DNA from: Pseudomonadota bacterium
GTDB taxonomy: Bacteria > Pseudomonadota > Gammaproteobacteria > Burkholderiales > Burkholderiaceae_C
Length of the DNA stretch: 64,000 bases
Assembly (NCBI GenBank): GCA_021848345.1
Contig: JAJZUV010000005.1
Location: 1 to 64,000, forward strand
Direction of reading: 5' to 3'
Shown here: piece by piece, positions 36,934-49,222 of the stretch
How the letters are laid out: each line of letters opens with the position of its first letter
Position numbering within the stretch: the first letter of the stretch is position 1
Made by a program: the position numbers and the translations under genes
Notes under the pieces: model-generated
Told to the model about the DNA's origin: nothing
The model's input: only the letters and a program-made list of their open reading frames with translations
Databases searched by the model: none

Positions 36934-39900
36934 GCGCCGGCCTCCGCGCCGTCGCCGCGGCGGCGCCGGCCACGCAGGCGCGCTGCCAACCGGTCGAATG
37001 CGAGGTAGATCACCGGCGTGGTGAACAGGGTCAGCAGCTGCGACAGCAACAAGCCCCCGATCAGCGAGATGCCCAGCGGCTGGCGCAACTCGGCGCCCAT
37101 GCCCCCGCCGACCACCAGGGGCACCGCGCCGAACAGCGCGGCGAAGGTGGTCATCAGGATGGGTCGCAGGCGCAGGCGCGCCGCGCGCAGCATGGCCTGC
37201 TCGGCCGGCATGCCCTGGCGTCGCTGGGCGTCGAGGGCGAAGTCGACCATCAGGATGGCGTTCTTCTGCACGATGCCGATGAGCAGCACGATGCCGATGA
37301 TGGCGATCACGCTGAGGTCATGCCCGGTGGCCAGCAAGGCCAGCAAGGCGCCGATGCCGGCCGACGGCAGGGTCGACAGGATGGTCACCGGGTGGATGTA
37401 GCTCTCGTACAGCACGCCCAGCACGATGTACATCGTGGCCACCGCGGCCAGCAGCAGCCACAGCTCGTTGGAAAGCGCGGCCTGGAAGGCGCTCGCCGCG
37501 CCCTGGAAGCGCAGGGACACGGTGGGCGGCAGCGCGGCCGCGGTCGCGGCGTCCTGGATGGCCTGCACCGCCGCGCCGAGCGAGGTGCCCTGCGACAGGT
37601 CGAAGGACAGCAGCGCGGCCGGGAACTGCCCGAGATGATCCTGGGCCAGCGGGATGCGGCGCTGCTCGATGCGCGCCACCGCGCGCAGCGGCACCTGCTG
37701 CCCCCCGGAGGTGCTCAGGTAGACCTTGTCGAGGGCGCGCAGGCCGGCGTCGGGCGCCACGCGCAGTCCCAGCACCACCCGGTACTGCGCCGACTGCGTG
37801 AACACGGTGGACACCAGGCGCTGCCCGAAGGCGTCGTACAGCGCGGCATCGATGGCGCTCATGCTCAGACCCAGGCGCGCGGCGCTGGCGCGGTCCACGT
37901 CGACGTAGGCCTGCAGGCCGTCGTCCTGCAGGTCGTCGCTGACTCCCGCCAGTTGCGGCAGCGCGCGCAGGCGCGGCATCATGCGCTGCACGGCCAGGCG
38001 CAGGTCGGCCGCGTTGGTGGCGGACAGGCTGAACTGGTAGGTGTAGCGACTGAGCAGGTCGTCGATGCTCAGGTCCTGCACCGGCTGCATGTACAGGCGG
38101 ATGCCCGGCACCGCGTCGGCGCGTCGCTGCAGGCCCTGCTGCACCGCGCCTACCCGCTCGCCGCGCTGCGCCAGCGGCTTGAGGCTGATCAGCAGGCGCG
38201 AGCTGTTCATGGTGGTGTTGGTGCCGTCGATGCCGGCGACGGCCGACACGCTGGCCACCGCCGGATCGCGCAGCAGCGCCTGCACCAGCGCCGCCTGGCG
38301 CTGCTCCATGGCGCCGAAGGACACGTCCTGCCCGGCCACCGCCGTGCCCTCGATCAGCCCGGTGTCCTCCACCGGGAAGAAGCCCTTGGGCATCAGCATG
38401 TACAGAAGCCCGGTGAGCAGCACCAGCCCGACCGAGGCCGCCAGCACGGCGCGCTGGTGGCGCAACACCCAGGCCAGCGCACGGGCGTAGGCGTCGGCCA
38501 GCCCGTCCAGCGCGCGCCCGGAGGCGCGGAACCAGCGCCCCTGCTCGGGCTCGGGCACGTGGCGCAGCAGGCGCGCGCACAGCATCGGCGTGAAACTCAG
38601 CGACACGCCGGCGGAGATCACGATGGCCACCGCCAGCGTGATGGCGAACTCGCGGAACAGGCGCCCCACCACGTCGCCCATGAACAGCAGCGGGATCAGC
38701 ACGGCGATGAGGGAAAAGGTCAGCGAGATGATGGTGAAGCCGATCTGCGCCGCGCCGTTGAGGGCGGCCTGCATGGGCGGCTCCCCGTCCTCGATGTGGC
38801 GCGCGACGTTCTCGATCATGACGATCGCGTCGTCCACCACGAAGCCCGTGGCGATGGTCAGGGCCATCAGGGTCAGGGTGTTGACGGAAAAGCCCAGCAG
38901 GTACATCGCGCCGAAGGTGCCCACCAGCGCCAGCGGCACCGCGGTGGCCGGGATGAAGGTGGCGCGCGCGCTGCGCAGGAAGGCGAAGATCACCAGCACC
39001 ACCAGCACCACCGACAGCACGAGCTCGAAGCTGACGTCGGAGATCGCGGCGCGGATGGTCACGGTGCGGTCGGACAGCACGTCCAGCGTGGCCGACTCCG
39101 GCAGTTGCGCGCGCAGCTGCGGCAGCAGCTTGCGGATCTGGTCCACCACCTGGATCACGTTGGCGCCCGGCTGGCGCTGCACGTTGATGACGATGCCCGG
39201 GCGCGCGTTGACCAGCGCGGCCTGCCAGGCGTTCTCGGCCCCGGTGCTCACCTCGGCCACGTCGCCCAGGTGCACCGCGGCGCCGCCGCTGTAGCCGATG
39301 ATCAGGTCGCGGTACTGCTGCGGCGTGCCGATCTGGTCGTTGGCGTCGATGGTGAAGGCCTGCTGGCTGCCGTCGATGCTGCCCTTGGGGCTGTTCACGT
39401 TGGCGTTGGTGATGGCCGTGCGCACCGCGTCCAGGCCGATGCCGCGCGCGGCCAGCGCGCGCGCATCCACCTGGATGCGAATGGCCGGCTTGTGGCCGCC
39501 CGACAGCGTGACCAGGCCGACCCCGGGCACCTGCGAGAGCTTCTGGCTCAGCCGCGTGTCGGCCAGGTCGTACAGCGTGGTCAGCGGCAGCGTCGCCGAG
39601 GTCAGACCGAGGGTGATCACCGGCGCGTCGGCCGGATTGACCTTGGCGTACACGGGTGGCTGCGGCAGGTCCGTGGGCAGCAGCGAGCCGGCCGCGTTGA
39701 TGGCCGCCTGCACCTCCTGTTCGGCCACGTCCAGCGGCAGCGACAGATCGAAGCGCAGGGTGATCACCGAAGCCCCGCCCGAGCTGACCGACCACATCTG
39801 GCCCAGGCCCGGCATCTGTCCGAACTGGCGCTCCAGCGGCGCCGTCACCGACGAGGACATCACGTCGGGACTGGCCCCCGGGTACAGCGTGGTGACCTGG

Positions 39901-40085
39901 ATGGTCGGGTAGTCGACCTCCGGCAGCGGCGCCTGGGGCAGCAGGCGCAGGCCGACCAGGCCGGCCACCAGCACCGCGATCATCAGCAGCGAGGTGGCGA
40001 TGGGCCGCAGGATGAAAATGCGCGACGGGCTCGGTCGCTGGCCGCCGTCCTGCCCCGGCGCCTCGCGGGAGGATTCGCCGGCCAT
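36930..40085 (-). CDS. mdtB: RND multidrug efflux permease, MdtB type
   Basis: A 1,051-residue RND pump. It begins with a short polar tail, then [19 protein letters not shown], then [42 protein letters not shown] (proton relay) and [19 protein letters not shown]. Together with mdtC it should form the mixed B2C pump known for Mdt systems. The start at 40085 lies one base after the adaptor stop; the longer frame to 40253 runs antisense-like into the adaptor gene and is rejected. Its C-terminus is rich in Arg and ends [12 protein letters not shown]. Confidence 0.93.
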   Translation of the reverse strand: MAGESSREAPGQDGGQRPSPSRIFILRPIATSLLMIAVLVAGLVGLRLLPQAPLPEVDYPTIQVTTLYPGASPDVMSSSVTAPLERQFGQMPGLGQMWSVSSGGASVITLRFDLSLPLDVAEQEVQAAINAAGSLLPTDLPQPPVYAKVNPADAPVITLGLTSATLPLTTLYDLADTRLSQKLSQVPGVGLVTLSGGHKPAIRIQVDARALAARGIGLDAVRTAITNANVNSPKGSIDGSQQAFTIDANDQIGTPQQYRDLIIGYSGGAAVHLGDVAEVSTGAENAWQAALVNARPGIVINVQRQPGANVIQVVDQIRKLLPQLRAQLPESATLDVLSDRTVTIRAAISDVSFELVLSVVLVVLVIFAFLRSARATFIPATAVPLALVGTFGAMYLLGFSVNTLTLMALTIATGFVVDDAIVMIENVARHIEDGEPPMQAALNGAAQIGFTIISLTFSLIAVLIPLLFMGDVVGRLFREFAITLAVAIVISAGVSLSFTPMLCARLLRHVPEPEQGRWFRASGRALDGLADAYARALAWVLRHQRAVLAASVGLVLLTGLLYMLMPKGFFPVEDTGLIEGTAVAGQDVSFGAMEQRQAALVQALLRDPAVASVSAVAGIDGTNTTMNSSRLLISLKPLAQRGERVGAVQQGLQRRADAVPGIRLYMQPVQDLSIDDLLSRYTYQFSLSATNAADLRLAVQRMMPRLRALPQLAGVSDDLQDDGLQAYVDVDRASAARLGLSMSAIDAALYDAFGQRLVSTVFTQSAQYRVVLGLRVAPDAGLRALDKVYLSTSGGQQVPLRAVARIEQRRIPLAQDHLGQFPAALLSFDLSQGTSLGAAVQAIQDAATAAALPPTVSLRFQGAASAFQAALSNELWLLLAAVATMYIVLGVLYESYIHPVTILSTLPSAGIGALLALLATGHDLSVIAIIGIVLLIGIVQKNAILMVDFALDAQRRQGMPAEQAMLRAARLRLRPILMTTFAALFGAVPLVVGGGMGAELRQPLGISLIGGLLLSQLLTLFTTPVIYLAFDRLAARLRGRRRRGDGAEAGA

Positions 40086-40086
40086 G

Positions 40087-41484
40087 TCAGCGACGCGCGG
40101 CCGCGGCGTTGCCCAGCGCCGGCGCGGAGGCGCCGCGCGCCTGGCGTGCGGCGGCGCGGCGCGCCTGCGCGCCGGGTGTCGAGGCGCCGCCGCGCGGCGC
40201 ACTGGCCCCCGCCGCGGGCGCCGACGCCGCCTGCACCACCCGCACCTTGGCACCGTTGCGCAGGTGGTCCAGCCCGGCCGTCACCACGCGCTCGCCCGGC
40301 TTCAGGCCCGACAGCACCTGGGTCAGGCCGTCCCACACCGCGCCCGTGCGAACCTGGCGCACCGCCACGCTGCCGCCGGCGCCGATCACGTACACGTAGG
40401 GGCCGTCGGCCCCCACCGCCACCGCGGTGCTGGGCACCACCAGCGCGTCGGCGATGCTGCGCTCGAGCACGCGCACGTTGACGAACTGATTGGGCAGCAG
40501 GTGCAGGCGCTTGTTGGCGAAGCGCGCGCGGAACGCCAGCGTGCCGGTGGCCGTGGAAATCTGGTTGTCGGCCGCCAGCAGTTCACCCTGGGTCAGCAAG
40601 CGGCTGTCCGATGCGTCCCAGGCCTGCACCTGCGCGTGCCGGCCGGCGGCCAGCTGACGCAGCAATTCGCCCACTTCGGCCTGCGGCAGCGCGAAGCTGA
40701 TCTCGATGGGCTGCACCTGCGCGATGGTCACGATGGGCGTAGCGCCGCCGCCGCTGCCGCCCGTGGTGGAGGCGGACGACGACGAACCGGAGGAGGAAGA
40801 GGACACGCCCACCGCCCCCGAGGTGGTGACCATGTTGCCCGGATCCACCTGGCGCAGCCCGGCGATGCCCGAGACCGGCGCGGTGATGCGGGTCCACGAC
40901 AACTGCAGGCGCGCGTTGTCCAGCGCCGCGCCGTTGGCGTCGAGCTGGGCCTTGAGTTGCGCCACCGTGGCACGCTGGTCGGCCACCTGCTGGGCCGAGA
41001 TGGCATCTTGCGCCAGCAAGGTCTCGTAGCGTTGCAGGTCGCTGCGCGCGCCGGCCAGCTGGGCGGCGGTCTGCTCGCGCGTGGCCTGGGCCTGCTCGAC
41101 GGCGATGCGGAAGGGGCGCGGGTCGATGGTGGCCAGCAGCTGCCCCGCCCGCACCTGCTGCCCCTGGTGGAATTCCACGCTCTGCAGCAGGCCGGCCACG
41201 CGCGGCATCACGCTGGCCAGGGTGTGCGGGGTGACGGTGCCCAGCGCCGTCAGCCACACCGGCACCGTCTGCACGCGTGCGCTGGCGGCCGTCACCGCCG
41301 TCGCGCCCTGCGCGCCGAAGGGCCCGCGGCGCATGCCCGGGGCGCCGCCCGGCGGCGCCTGGCGCCCGGTGTGCCACCAGATGCCGGCTCCCAGCGCGAT
41401 CAGGACGACCAGTGCGAGCAGCCAGGGCCAGCGCCGGGCCGGCTTGTGGGAACGGGGGGTGGATTCGGGAGTCGGAGCGGGCAT
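40087..41484 (-). CDS. mdtA: RND periplasmic adaptor, MdtA type
   Basis: A 465-residue membrane-fusion protein with an N-terminal anchor ([20 protein letters not shown]). The barrel-sandwich and alpha-hairpin parts are seen in [30 protein letters not shown] and the helical pair [31 protein letters not shown], then [25 protein letters not shown] Ser/Gly-rich insertion follows ([20 protein letters not shown]), then [17 protein letters not shown]. The C-terminus is an Ala/Arg-rich tail. First gene of mdtABC-outer-membrane factor; no regulator is next to it. Confidence 0.92.
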   Translation of the reverse strand: MPAPTPESTPRSHKPARRWPWLLALVVLIALGAGIWWHTGRQAPPGGAPGMRRGPFGAQGATAVTAASARVQTVPVWLTALGTVTPHTLASVMPRVAGLLQSVEFHQGQQVRAGQLLATIDPRPFRIAVEQAQATREQTAAQLAGARSDLQRYETLLAQDAISAQQVADQRATVAQLKAQLDANGAALDNARLQLSWTRITAPVSGIAGLRQVDPGNMVTTSGAVGVSSSSSGSSSSASTTGGSGGGATPIVTIAQVQPIEISFALPQAEVGELLRQLAAGRHAQVQAWDASDSRLLTQGELLAADNQISTATGTLAFRARFANKRLHLLPNQFVNVRVLERSIADALVVPSTAVAVGADGPYVYVIGAGGSVAVRQVRTGAVWDGLTQVLSGLKPGERVVTAGLDHLRNGAKVRVVQAASAPAAGASAPRGGASTPGAQARRAAARQARGASAPALGNAAAARR

Positions 41485-41616
41485 CGCGAGGCGACGATTC
41501 AGACGTGCGGGACGTGCGGGACGGGGACGATCAGCGCGCGGACCACGCGGGCGCCACGCCACTCGGCATGATGCCCGCGGCGTGTGTCGCCAGCATGCAG
41601 CGAATGCTACGAAATG

Positions 41617-42195
41617 CTACGGGGAGGACGGGGGGCGCCGGTCCGCGCGCTGGTGGTCCCAGTACGTCTCGGCGCCGGGCTCGTTGAGCACGCGCGCCAG
41701 CACGAACAGCAGGTCCGACAGGCGGTTGAGCAGGCGCAGCGCCAGCGCCAGACCTTCCGCGCCGTCCGGCTCGTGTTCGCGCAGGCGCACCAGGCTGCGC
41801 TCGGCGCGGCGCGCCACGGTGCGGCACACGTGGGCCTGCGCGGCAGCCCGACTGCCGCCGGGGAGGATGAATTCGCGCAGCGGGGGCAGCGCGGCGTTGT
41901 GCGCGGCGATGGCCTGGTCCAGACGCTCCAGCGCGGCCTGGTCCAGCAGGCTCATGCCCGGCACGGCCAGCTCGCCGCCCAGGTTGAACAGGTCCTGCTG
42001 CACCCGCAGCAACAGGGCGCGCAGTTCCTCGGGCACCGGCTCGCACAACAGCAGCCCGAGGTGGGCATTGAGCTCGTCGACCTCGCCCAGCGCGTCGATG
42101 CGCGGCGCGGCCTTGGAGCAACGCGAGCCGTCGCCCAGGCCGGTGGTGCCGGAGTCGCCCGTGCGGGTGGTGATGGCGCTGAGTCGGTGTCCCAT
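41617..42195 (-). CDS. Cob(I)alamin adenosyltransferase, PduO type
   Basis: The 192-residue trimeric enzyme transfers the adenosyl group of ATP to cob(I)alamin. Signatures: ITTRTGDSGTTGLGDGSR (ATP-binding N-terminal loop), DALGEVDELNAHLGLLL, QQDLFNLGGELA, and C-terminal VCRTVARRAERSLV and LNRLSDLLFVLARVLN. The start at 42195 (MGHRLSAI) is the conserved beginning; 7 upstream residues in frame are not. It follows paaZ by 45 bp on the same strand. Whether it belongs to that transcript is unclear. Confidence 0.93.
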   Translation of the reverse strand: MGHRLSAITTRTGDSGTTGLGDGSRCSKAAPRIDALGEVDELNAHLGLLLCEPVPEELRALLLRVQQDLFNLGGELAVPGMSLLDQAALERLDQAIAAHNAALPPLREFILPGGSRAAAQAHVCRTVARRAERSLVRLREHEPDGAEGLALALRLLNRLSDLLFVLARVLNEPGAETYWDHQRADRRPPSSP

Positions 42196-42240
42196 GGTCC
42201 CTGCCCAAATGCCCATTGTGGCGCAAACGCAGGGAGTGCG

Positions 42241-44301
42241 TCAGCAAGCCCCTTGAGCGCGCTTGGCCACCAGGGTCAGGATGTCGTAGCTGGCCACCAG
42301 TTCGTCCTCCTGGTTGCGCACCTCCACGTCCCAGGCCACCACGCCCTGGCCACGGCCCTGGGCGTCGGTCTTGCGGCGGTCGATCTTGCGCTTGCAGGTC
42401 AGGCGCGCCTGGATGGTGTCGCCGATGCGCACGGGCTTGATGAAGCGCAGCGTGTCCAGGCCGTAGTTCGCCAGCACCGGACCGGGCGCCGGCGACACGA
42501 ACAGCCCGGCCGCCGCCGACAGCACGAAATAGCCGTGCGCGATGCGTTGTCCGAACGGCGACTGGCGCGCGGCGATGTCGTCGAAGTGCATGTAGAAATG
42601 ATCCCCCGACAGGCAGCCGAAGTTGACGATGTCCGCCTCGGTGACCGTGCGCCGATGGCTGAGCAGCGACTCGCCCACCTGCAGTTCCTCGAAATGGCGC
42701 CGGAAGGGATGCACCTCGGTCTCGATGCGCCGGGCCCCGCGCACGTATTCGCCGACCACCGCGGCCAGCATGGTGGGCGAGCCCTGCACCGCGGCGCGCT
42801 GCAGGTAATGGGCCACCGCGCGCATGCCGCCGAGTTCCTCGCCGCCGCCGGCACGCCCGGGCCCGCCGTGCTTGAGGGCGGGCAGCGGCGAGCCGTGCCC
42901 GGTGGATTCCTTCGCCGCCTGCTCGTCGAGCACCAGGATGCGCCCGTGATGCACGGCGGCCCGGCGCACCGCGAACGCCGCGGTCTGCGGATCGCGCGTG
43001 GCCAGCGTGGCCACCAGGCTGCCCTGGCCGCGCGCGGCCAGCGCCAGCGCCTGCTCCAGATCGTCGTAGGGCATCAGGGTGCTGACCGGGCCGAAGACCT
43101 CGACGTCGTGCACCGCGGCAACCTCGGACGGGCGCGCGCAGGCCAGCAGCGTGGGTGCGAAGAACGCCCCCTGCTCCGCCCCCACGCCGGCCCAGGAGCT
43201 CTGGGCGCTGCCGTCGAACACGGTGTCGCAGCAGGCGCGCAACCGGGCCAGCGCCTCGCCGACGTCGCGCTGCTGCTCCTTGCTGGCCAGCGGCCCCATC
43301 TGCACCTCGGGCAGGCGCGGATCGCCGATGCGCAGCGTGCCCAGCTTGGCGCCGAGGTTGGCGGCCAGCGCGTCCAGGTGGCGCCGCGGCACCAGGATGC
43401 GTCGGATGGCCGTGCACTTCTGCCCCGCCTTGACCCGCATCTCGCGCACCACCTCGCGCGCGAACAGCTCGAACTCGGCGTCGCCCTGCTCCACGTCGGG
43501 CGCCAGGATGGCGCTGTTGAGCGAATCGGCCTCGGCGTTGAAGGGCACGCCACGCGCCAGCAGAGCCGGATTGGCGCGCAGCCTGGCCGCGGTGGCCGCC
43601 GAGCCGGTGAAGGTCACCGCGTCCTGGCCCTGCAGCCGGTCCAGCAGGTCGCCGGTGGAGCCGATGACCAGTTGCAGGCTGCCCTCGGGCAGCAGCCCGG
43701 AGTCGAGCATCAGGCGCACCAGCGCCCAGGTCAGGTAGCTGGTCGCGGTGGCCGGCTTGGCGATGCAGGGCATGCCGGCGAGGAAGCTGGGGGCGAATTT
43801 CTCCAGCAGGCCCCAGACGGGGAAGTTGAAGGCGTCGATATGCACCGCGACGCCCTCGCGCGGCACCAGGATGTGGCTGCCCGCGAAATGCCCCTGCTTG
43901 CCCAGCGGCACCACCGGGCCCTCGTGCACCACGTTGCCGGCGGGCAGTTCCTGCGCGGCCATGCTGGCGTAGGCGAACAGGGTGCCGATGCCGCCCTCGA
44001 TGTCGATCCAGCCGTCGTTGCGGGTGGCGCCGGTGTACAGCGACCACTCGTACAGCGTTTCCTTGTGCTCGGACAGGTGCTTGGCCAGCGCCTTCAGCGC
44101 GGCCGCCCGTTGCTGGAAGTCGAGCGCCAGCAGGCCGCGCACGCCGGTGCCGCGTGCATGGTGCAGCGCGGCCTCGAAATCGCCCTGGCCGACGTGGGTG
44201 TGCGCGATCACCGCGCCGCTGGAGGCGTCGAGCAGGGCCTGCGCCGGCTCGGTGCCGAACCACTGGCCGGCGAGGTAGCTTTGCAGGATGGGAGCGTTCA
44301 T
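42241..44301 (-). CDS. paaZ: Bifunctional oxepin-CoA hydrolase / 3-oxo-5,6-dehydrosuberyl-CoA semialdehyde dehydrogenase
   Basis: A 686-residue fusion. Residues 1-520 form an aldehyde dehydrogenase with [11 protein letters not shown] (general base Glu) and [15 protein letters not shown] (catalytic Cys); residues about 530-686 form a MaoC-like (R)-hydratase with [15 protein letters not shown] and [15 protein letters not shown]. PaaZ opens the oxepin ring of ring-1,2-oxepin-CoA and oxidises the semialdehyde product in aerobic phenylacetate breakdown. It lies downstream of paaJ with an 88-bp gap. Confidence 0.95.
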   Translation of the reverse strand: MNAPILQSYLAGQWFGTEPAQALLDASSGAVIAHTHVGQGDFEAALHHARGTGVRGLLALDFQQRAAALKALAKHLSEHKETLYEWSLYTGATRNDGWIDIEGGIGTLFAYASMAAQELPAGNVVHEGPVVPLGKQGHFAGSHILVPREGVAVHIDAFNFPVWGLLEKFAPSFLAGMPCIAKPATATSYLTWALVRLMLDSGLLPEGSLQLVIGSTGDLLDRLQGQDAVTFTGSAATAARLRANPALLARGVPFNAEADSLNSAILAPDVEQGDAEFELFAREVVREMRVKAGQKCTAIRRILVPRRHLDALAANLGAKLGTLRIGDPRLPEVQMGPLASKEQQRDVGEALARLRACCDTVFDGSAQSSWAGVGAEQGAFFAPTLLACARPSEVAAVHDVEVFGPVSTLMPYDDLEQALALAARGQGSLVATLATRDPQTAAFAVRRAAVHHGRILVLDEQAAKESTGHGSPLPALKHGGPGRAGGGEELGGMRAVAHYLQRAAVQGSPTMLAAVVGEYVRGARRIETEVHPFRRHFEELQVGESLLSHRRTVTEADIVNFGCLSGDHFYMHFDDIAARQSPFGQRIAHGYFVLSAAAGLFVSPAPGPVLANYGLDTLRFIKPVRIGDTIQARLTCKRKIDRRKTDAQGRGQGVVAWDVEVRNQEDELVASYDILTLVAKRAQGAC

Positions 44302-44389
44302 GGTGGGTTTACCTGGTTAGCAGGCTGTTGGATCGGGTTCATGCCCGCGGCGCGCCATCGCGCCGCGGCGTTCGGGGGTCCGCATGCGC

Positions 44390-45600
<1,211 letters not shown>

Positions 45601-45604
<4 letters not shown>

Positions 45605-46269
45605 GTCGGGGTCCTCGTCGGTTCGGTGGATCGGGAGTCGCGGCGCGGCGCGGCAGCGCCCGCCGCGGGTGCCGGCAGGCCCATGTCGAGCATGCCGTGC
45701 AGGAACAGGTCGGCAACCATCGGAGCGAGCTGCTCGTAGTCCAGCCCCTGCCGGGGCTTGAACCAGGTGAACAGCCAGTTGATCATGCCGAACAGCAACA
45801 TGGCCAGCGGCTTGTCCAGATCGCGCCCGGCCAGTTCGGGGCGCAGCGCATGCATGGCCTGCGCGAAGCGGGCCACCACCTCGCGCTCGACATCGAGAAT
45901 GCGCCGGCGGTCCTCGTCGGCCAGGAAGCGCACGTCCTCGGTGAGCACGCGGTGCGCGTCCTGCGCGCTGGCGTACTCGCGCACGAAACGCTGGATCAGC
46001 AGCGCCAGCAGCGCACGCGGCTGCTCGCAATCGGCCTGCGCCCGCATCACCACCTCGAGCAGCTGGCGCACGTGGGTCTCGGCGATGTGCGCGACCAGCG
46101 CGTACTTGTCGCGGAAATAGTGATACAGCGCGGCCTTGGACAGGCCGCAGGCCTCGGCGACCTGGTTCATCGAGGTCGCCATGAAGCCTTGCTGCGCGAA
46201 CAGGCGCGCGGCCTGGCTCAGGATCAGCGCGCGCTGCTCGTCGTACTGGGGGGCTCGTCCTCGCGCCAT
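45601..46269 (-). CDS. paaR: TetR-family regulator, probable PaaR
   Basis: A 222-residue one-component regulator with a TetR N-terminal helix-turn-helix ([21 protein letters not shown]) and a larger ligand-binding part. Position inside the paa run, between paaK and paaJ, fits PaaR, the repressor that is released by phenylacetyl-CoA in Burkholderiales and related groups. The likely operator is the 28-bp palindrome at 49117-49144. The C-terminal 25 residues are a polar tail. Confidence 0.85.
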
Positions 46270-46287
46270 CGACGTGTCCGTGCCGGC

Positions 46288-47613
46288 TCAGGCGCTGCGC
46301 GGGCGGTGGTCGAACACGCGCCGCGCCTTGCCGGTGAGGGTGCGCTCGATGGAGTCCGGCGGCAGCACGACCACGCGCGTGCTGATGCCCACCAGGGTCT
46401 TGATGCGATGCGCCACCCACTGCGCCACCTGCTCGCGCTGGGCCTCGCTGGCCTGCGCGTGCTCGGGCTGCACCTCGCAGTGCACCTCCACCTTGTCCAG
46501 GTGCCCGTCGCGGCTGAGGTGGATCTGGTACTGGCCCGACAGCATCTCGTGCTGCAGCACGATCTCCTCCACCTGGGTGGGGAACATGTTGACGCCGCGC
46601 ACGATCAGCATGTCGTCGCTGCGCCCGACGATCTTGCCCATGCGCCGGAAGGCGCGCGCGCTGGGCGGCAGCAATCGCGTGAGGTCGCGCGTGCGGTAGC
46701 GCACGATGGGCATGGCCTGCTTGCTCAGCGAGGTGAACACCAGCTCGCCCTCGCTGCCCTCGGGCAGCACCTCGCCGGTGACCGGATCGATGATCTCGGG
46801 GTAGAAGTGATCCTCCCAGATCACCGGGCCGTCCTGGGTCTCCACGCACTCGCTGGCCACGCCGGGACCCATGACCTCGCTGAGCCCGTAGATGTCCACC
46901 GCGCGGATGCCGGCCTTGTGCTCGATCTCCGAGCGCATCGCCTCGGTCCACGGCTCGGCGCCGAAGATGCCCACGCGCAGCGAGCACTCGCGCGCGTCCA
47001 GCCCCTGGCGCGCGAATTCCTCGACGATCACCTGCATGTAGCTGGGCGTGACCATGATGATGTCGGGGCGGAAGTCGCGGATCAGCTGAACCTGCTTCTC
47101 GGTCTGGCCGCCGGACATGGGAATCACCGTGCAGCCCAGGCGCTCGGCACCGTAATGCGCGCCCAGCCCGCCGGTGAACAGCCCGTAGCCGTAGGCCACG
47201 TGCACCATGTCCCCCGGCTTGCCGCCGGCGGCACGGATGGAGCGCGCCACCAGGTCGGCCCAGGTGTCGATGTCCGCCTGGGTGTAGCCCACCACGGTGG
47301 GCTTGCCGGTCGTGCCCGACGAGGCATGCACGCGCACCACCTGCTCGCGCGGCACGGCGAACATGCCGAAGGGGTAGTTCTCGCGCAGGTCGGATTTGCC
47401 GGTGAAGGGAAACTTCGCCAGGTCGTCCAGGGTCTTCAGGTCGCGCGGGTGCACGCCCCTGGCGTCGAAGGCACGGCGGTAGTGCGCCACGTTGTCGTAG
47501 GCGTGCTGCAAGGTCCAGCGCAGGCGCTGCAACTGCAGCGCCGAGATCTCGTCGCGGCTGGCGGTCTCGATGGCTTCGAGCTCGGCGCCTGCGGCGCTTC
47601 GGGCCTGGGTCAT
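46288..47613 (-). CDS. paaK: Phenylacetate-CoA ligase
   Basis: The 441-residue adenylate-forming enzyme activates phenylacetate to phenylacetyl-CoA, the first step of the pathway and the step that makes the PaaR inducer. The AMP-binding P-loop is [27 protein letters not shown]-like and TRDL parts are at [24 protein letters not shown], and the C-terminal domain has [21 protein letters not shown]. Length matches PaaK. GGAG lies just before the ATG. Confidence 0.95.
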   Translation of the reverse strand: MTQARSAAGAELEAIETASRDEISALQLQRLRWTLQHAYDNVAHYRRAFDARGVHPRDLKTLDDLAKFPFTGKSDLRENYPFGMFAVPREQVVRVHASSGTTGKPTVVGYTQADIDTWADLVARSIRAAGGKPGDMVHVAYGYGLFTGGLGAHYGAERLGCTVIPMSGGQTEKQVQLIRDFRPDIIMVTPSYMQVIVEEFARQGLDARECSLRVGIFGAEPWTEAMRSEIEHKAGIRAVDIYGLSEVMGPGVASECVETQDGPVIWEDHFYPEIIDPVTGEVLPEGSEGELVFTSLSKQAMPIVRYRTRDLTRLLPPSARAFRRMGKIVGRSDDMLIVRGVNMFPTQVEEIVLQHEMLSGQYQIHLSRDGHLDKVEVHCEVQPEHAQASEAQREQVAQWVAHRIKTLVGISTRVVVLPPDSIERTLTGKARRVFDHRPRSA

Positions 47614-47637
47614 GGATGTCTCCTCGTTCTGGAATTC

Positions 47638-48108
47638 TCAGGCCTGGGCGGCGTCGCCGTCGACGAACACCTGACGCCCCTTCAGGCGGTGCGAGCGGCC
47701 GCGCATCAGCGCCACGGTGTGCCCGTGCTGGTTGCGCACGACCACGTCGTACACCCCGGTGCGGGCCTGCTGGGTACGCTGCTCGCAGGCGGCGCTGAGT
47801 TCGTCGCCCTCGTGCGCCGGGGCGACGAAGTCCACGCTGACCCCGGCGGCCACGGTGACGTGGTTGGCCGAGTTGCAGGCATAGGCGAAGGCCGTGTCGG
47901 CCAGCGTGGTGATCAGCCCGCCGTGGCAGATGCCGAAGCCGTTGAGCATGTCGCGGCGCACGCGCATGCGCGCCAGCGCCCTGCCCGGCGCCACCTCGGC
48001 GATGTCGATGTCCAGCGCGCGCGAGGCGTGGTCCTCGGCCAGCATGGTCTCGCGCACGCGCAGCGCCACGCGCGTGGCGGCCTCATCGGCGTTGTGGGAA
48101 GAATGCAA
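47638..48108 (-). CDS. paaI: Hydroxyphenylacetyl-CoA thioesterase PaaI
   Basis: A 156-residue hot-dog thioesterase. [23 protein letters not shown] contains the active-site Asp and the substrate-side His-Gly-Gly. In the pathway it removes CoA from dead-end hydroxyphenylacetyl-CoA and so frees the CoA pool. The start codon is TTG at 48108; AGGAG lies 7 bp upstream. It sits between paaG and paaK. Confidence 0.9.
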   Translation of the reverse strand: MHSSHNADEAATRVALRVRETMLAEDHASRALDIDIAEVAPGRALARMRVRRDMLNGFGICHGGLITTLADTAFAYACNSANHVTVAAGVSVDFVAPAHEGDELSAACEQRTQQARTGVYDVVVRNQHGHTVALMRGRSHRLKGRQVFVDGDAAQA

Positions 48109-48192
48109 TTCGTGGCTCCTGTTGGCTGCGCAAGGGAATGCGGCTCGGCGCGTCCCGCGCGTCGCGACGCGCGCGGGAACGGCGCTCGCCGC

Positions 48193-48993
48193 TCAGCGGT
48201 CGGTGAAGCGTGGCGCGCGCTTTTGCGCGAAAGCCGCCACGCCCTCGGCGTAGTCGGCCGCGAAGCCCAGGTCGCGCTGCGCCTGCGCCTCCGCGTCCAG
48301 CGCCTGCTCGAGCTCGCAGGCGGCGCCGGCGTCGATCAGCGCGCGCGTGCGGGCCAGCGCGCGCGAGGGCTGCGCCGCCAGGCGCGCGCCCAGCGCCGCG
48401 ATCTCGGCCTCGAACGCGTCGTCGTCCACGCACTTCCAGATCATGCCGCAGGCCTCGGCCTGCGCGGCCGGCAGCTTGTCGCCCAGCATGGCCAGGCCCA
48501 GCGCGCGCGCACGACCCACGAGGCGCGGCAACAGCCAGGTGCTGCCGCTGTCGGGAATCAAGGCGATGGCCGCGAAGGCCTGCACGAAGGAGGCGCTGCG
48601 GCGCGCCACCACCAGGTCGCACAGGAGGGCCAGCGCGGCGCCGGCACCGGCGGCCACGCCGCCGACGGCCGCCAGCGTGGGCACGGGCATCGAGCGCAGG
48701 CGCAGCACCAGCGGGCGGTAGCGCGAGGCCACCACTTCGCCGAGGTCCTTGGGCACGCCGTCCGGCGCCACCGCCGGATCGCGCAGGTCCTGCCCGGCGC
48801 AAAAGGCCCGTCCGGCGCCGGCCAGCACGACGCAACGCACCTGCGCGTCGGCGGCGGCCGCGTCGAGTTCCTGCAGCAGCGCCTCGCACAGCGCGCCATT
48901 CAGCGCATTCATCGCCTGCGGGCGGTTCAGACGCAGCGTGAGCACGCCGCCGTCACGCTCGCGAAGCAGCACGGGAAGCTCGGAAGCAGTCAT
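48193..48993 (-). CDS. paaG: 1,2-epoxyphenylacetyl-CoA isomerase
   Basis: The 266-residue crotonase-fold enzyme turns the ring epoxide of phenylacetyl-CoA into oxepin-CoA. The oxyanion hole is AFCAGQDLRD and GGVAAGAGAALALLCDL; the catalytic Asp is in IPDSGSTWLLPRLVG, as in PaaG of E. coli (Asp-containing). It starts at 48993, about 125 bp from the putative PaaR operator, and is the first gene of the minus-strand paa run. Confidence 0.93.
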   Translation of the reverse strand: MTASELPVLLRERDGGVLTLRLNRPQAMNALNGALCEALLQELDAAAADAQVRCVVLAGAGRAFCAGQDLRDPAVAPDGVPKDLGEVVASRYRPLVLRLRSMPVPTLAAVGGVAAGAGAALALLCDLVVARRSASFVQAFAAIALIPDSGSTWLLPRLVGRARALGLAMLGDKLPAAQAEACGMIWKCVDDDAFEAEIAALGARLAAQPSRALARTRALIDAGAACELEQALDAEAQAQRDLGFAADYAEGVAAFAQKRAPRFTDR

Positions 48994-49116
48994 CGGGCAC
49001 CATCGTTGAACTCGGGCGCGCGGCACGGACCGGGCGCCCATCGGAAGCCGGAGTCGGGGTCGGCGAGCGGACCGGAAGGCCGGGCCTCGTGGCGCCGGAC
49101 GCTGCCGGAGCAGCGC

Positions 49117-49144
49117 AATATTGACCAACCGGTCGGTCAATATT
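49117..49144. promoter_or_regulatory. Putative PaaR operator (28-bp palindrome)
   Basis: Half-sites AATATTGACC and GGTCAATATT are perfect inverted repeats around an 8-bp centre; only one position pair of the centre breaks symmetry. It lies in the 229-bp divergent region between paaG and paaY. Size and symmetry suit a TetR-type dimer pair, and GGTCGGT-like cores are known for PaaR in related bacteria. It can act on both genes. Confidence 0.7.
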
Positions 49145-49222
49145 AGGCTCGAAGCTTTCCCCGCGGCAAGTGCCGAACCCCGCCGCGCGCCCCCCGGAAA
49201 ACCCTGAATCGAGGTCCTGCCC

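Noticed and set aside
36930-40253. Longer mdtB start at 40253
   Set aside because: The added 56 residues are an Arg/Ala shadow of the mdtA 3' end; the ATG at 40085 lies one base from the mdtA stop and begins conserved sequence.
34243-40481. Two plus-strand frames of over 900 codons opposite the RND pumps
   Set aside because: Shadow frames of mdtC and mdtB with no recognisable domain or ribosome-binding site.
45697-49146. 1,149-codon plus-strand frame opposite paaR-paaG
   Set aside because: Antisense to five clear enzymes and a regulator; low-complexity His/Gly/Arg composition.
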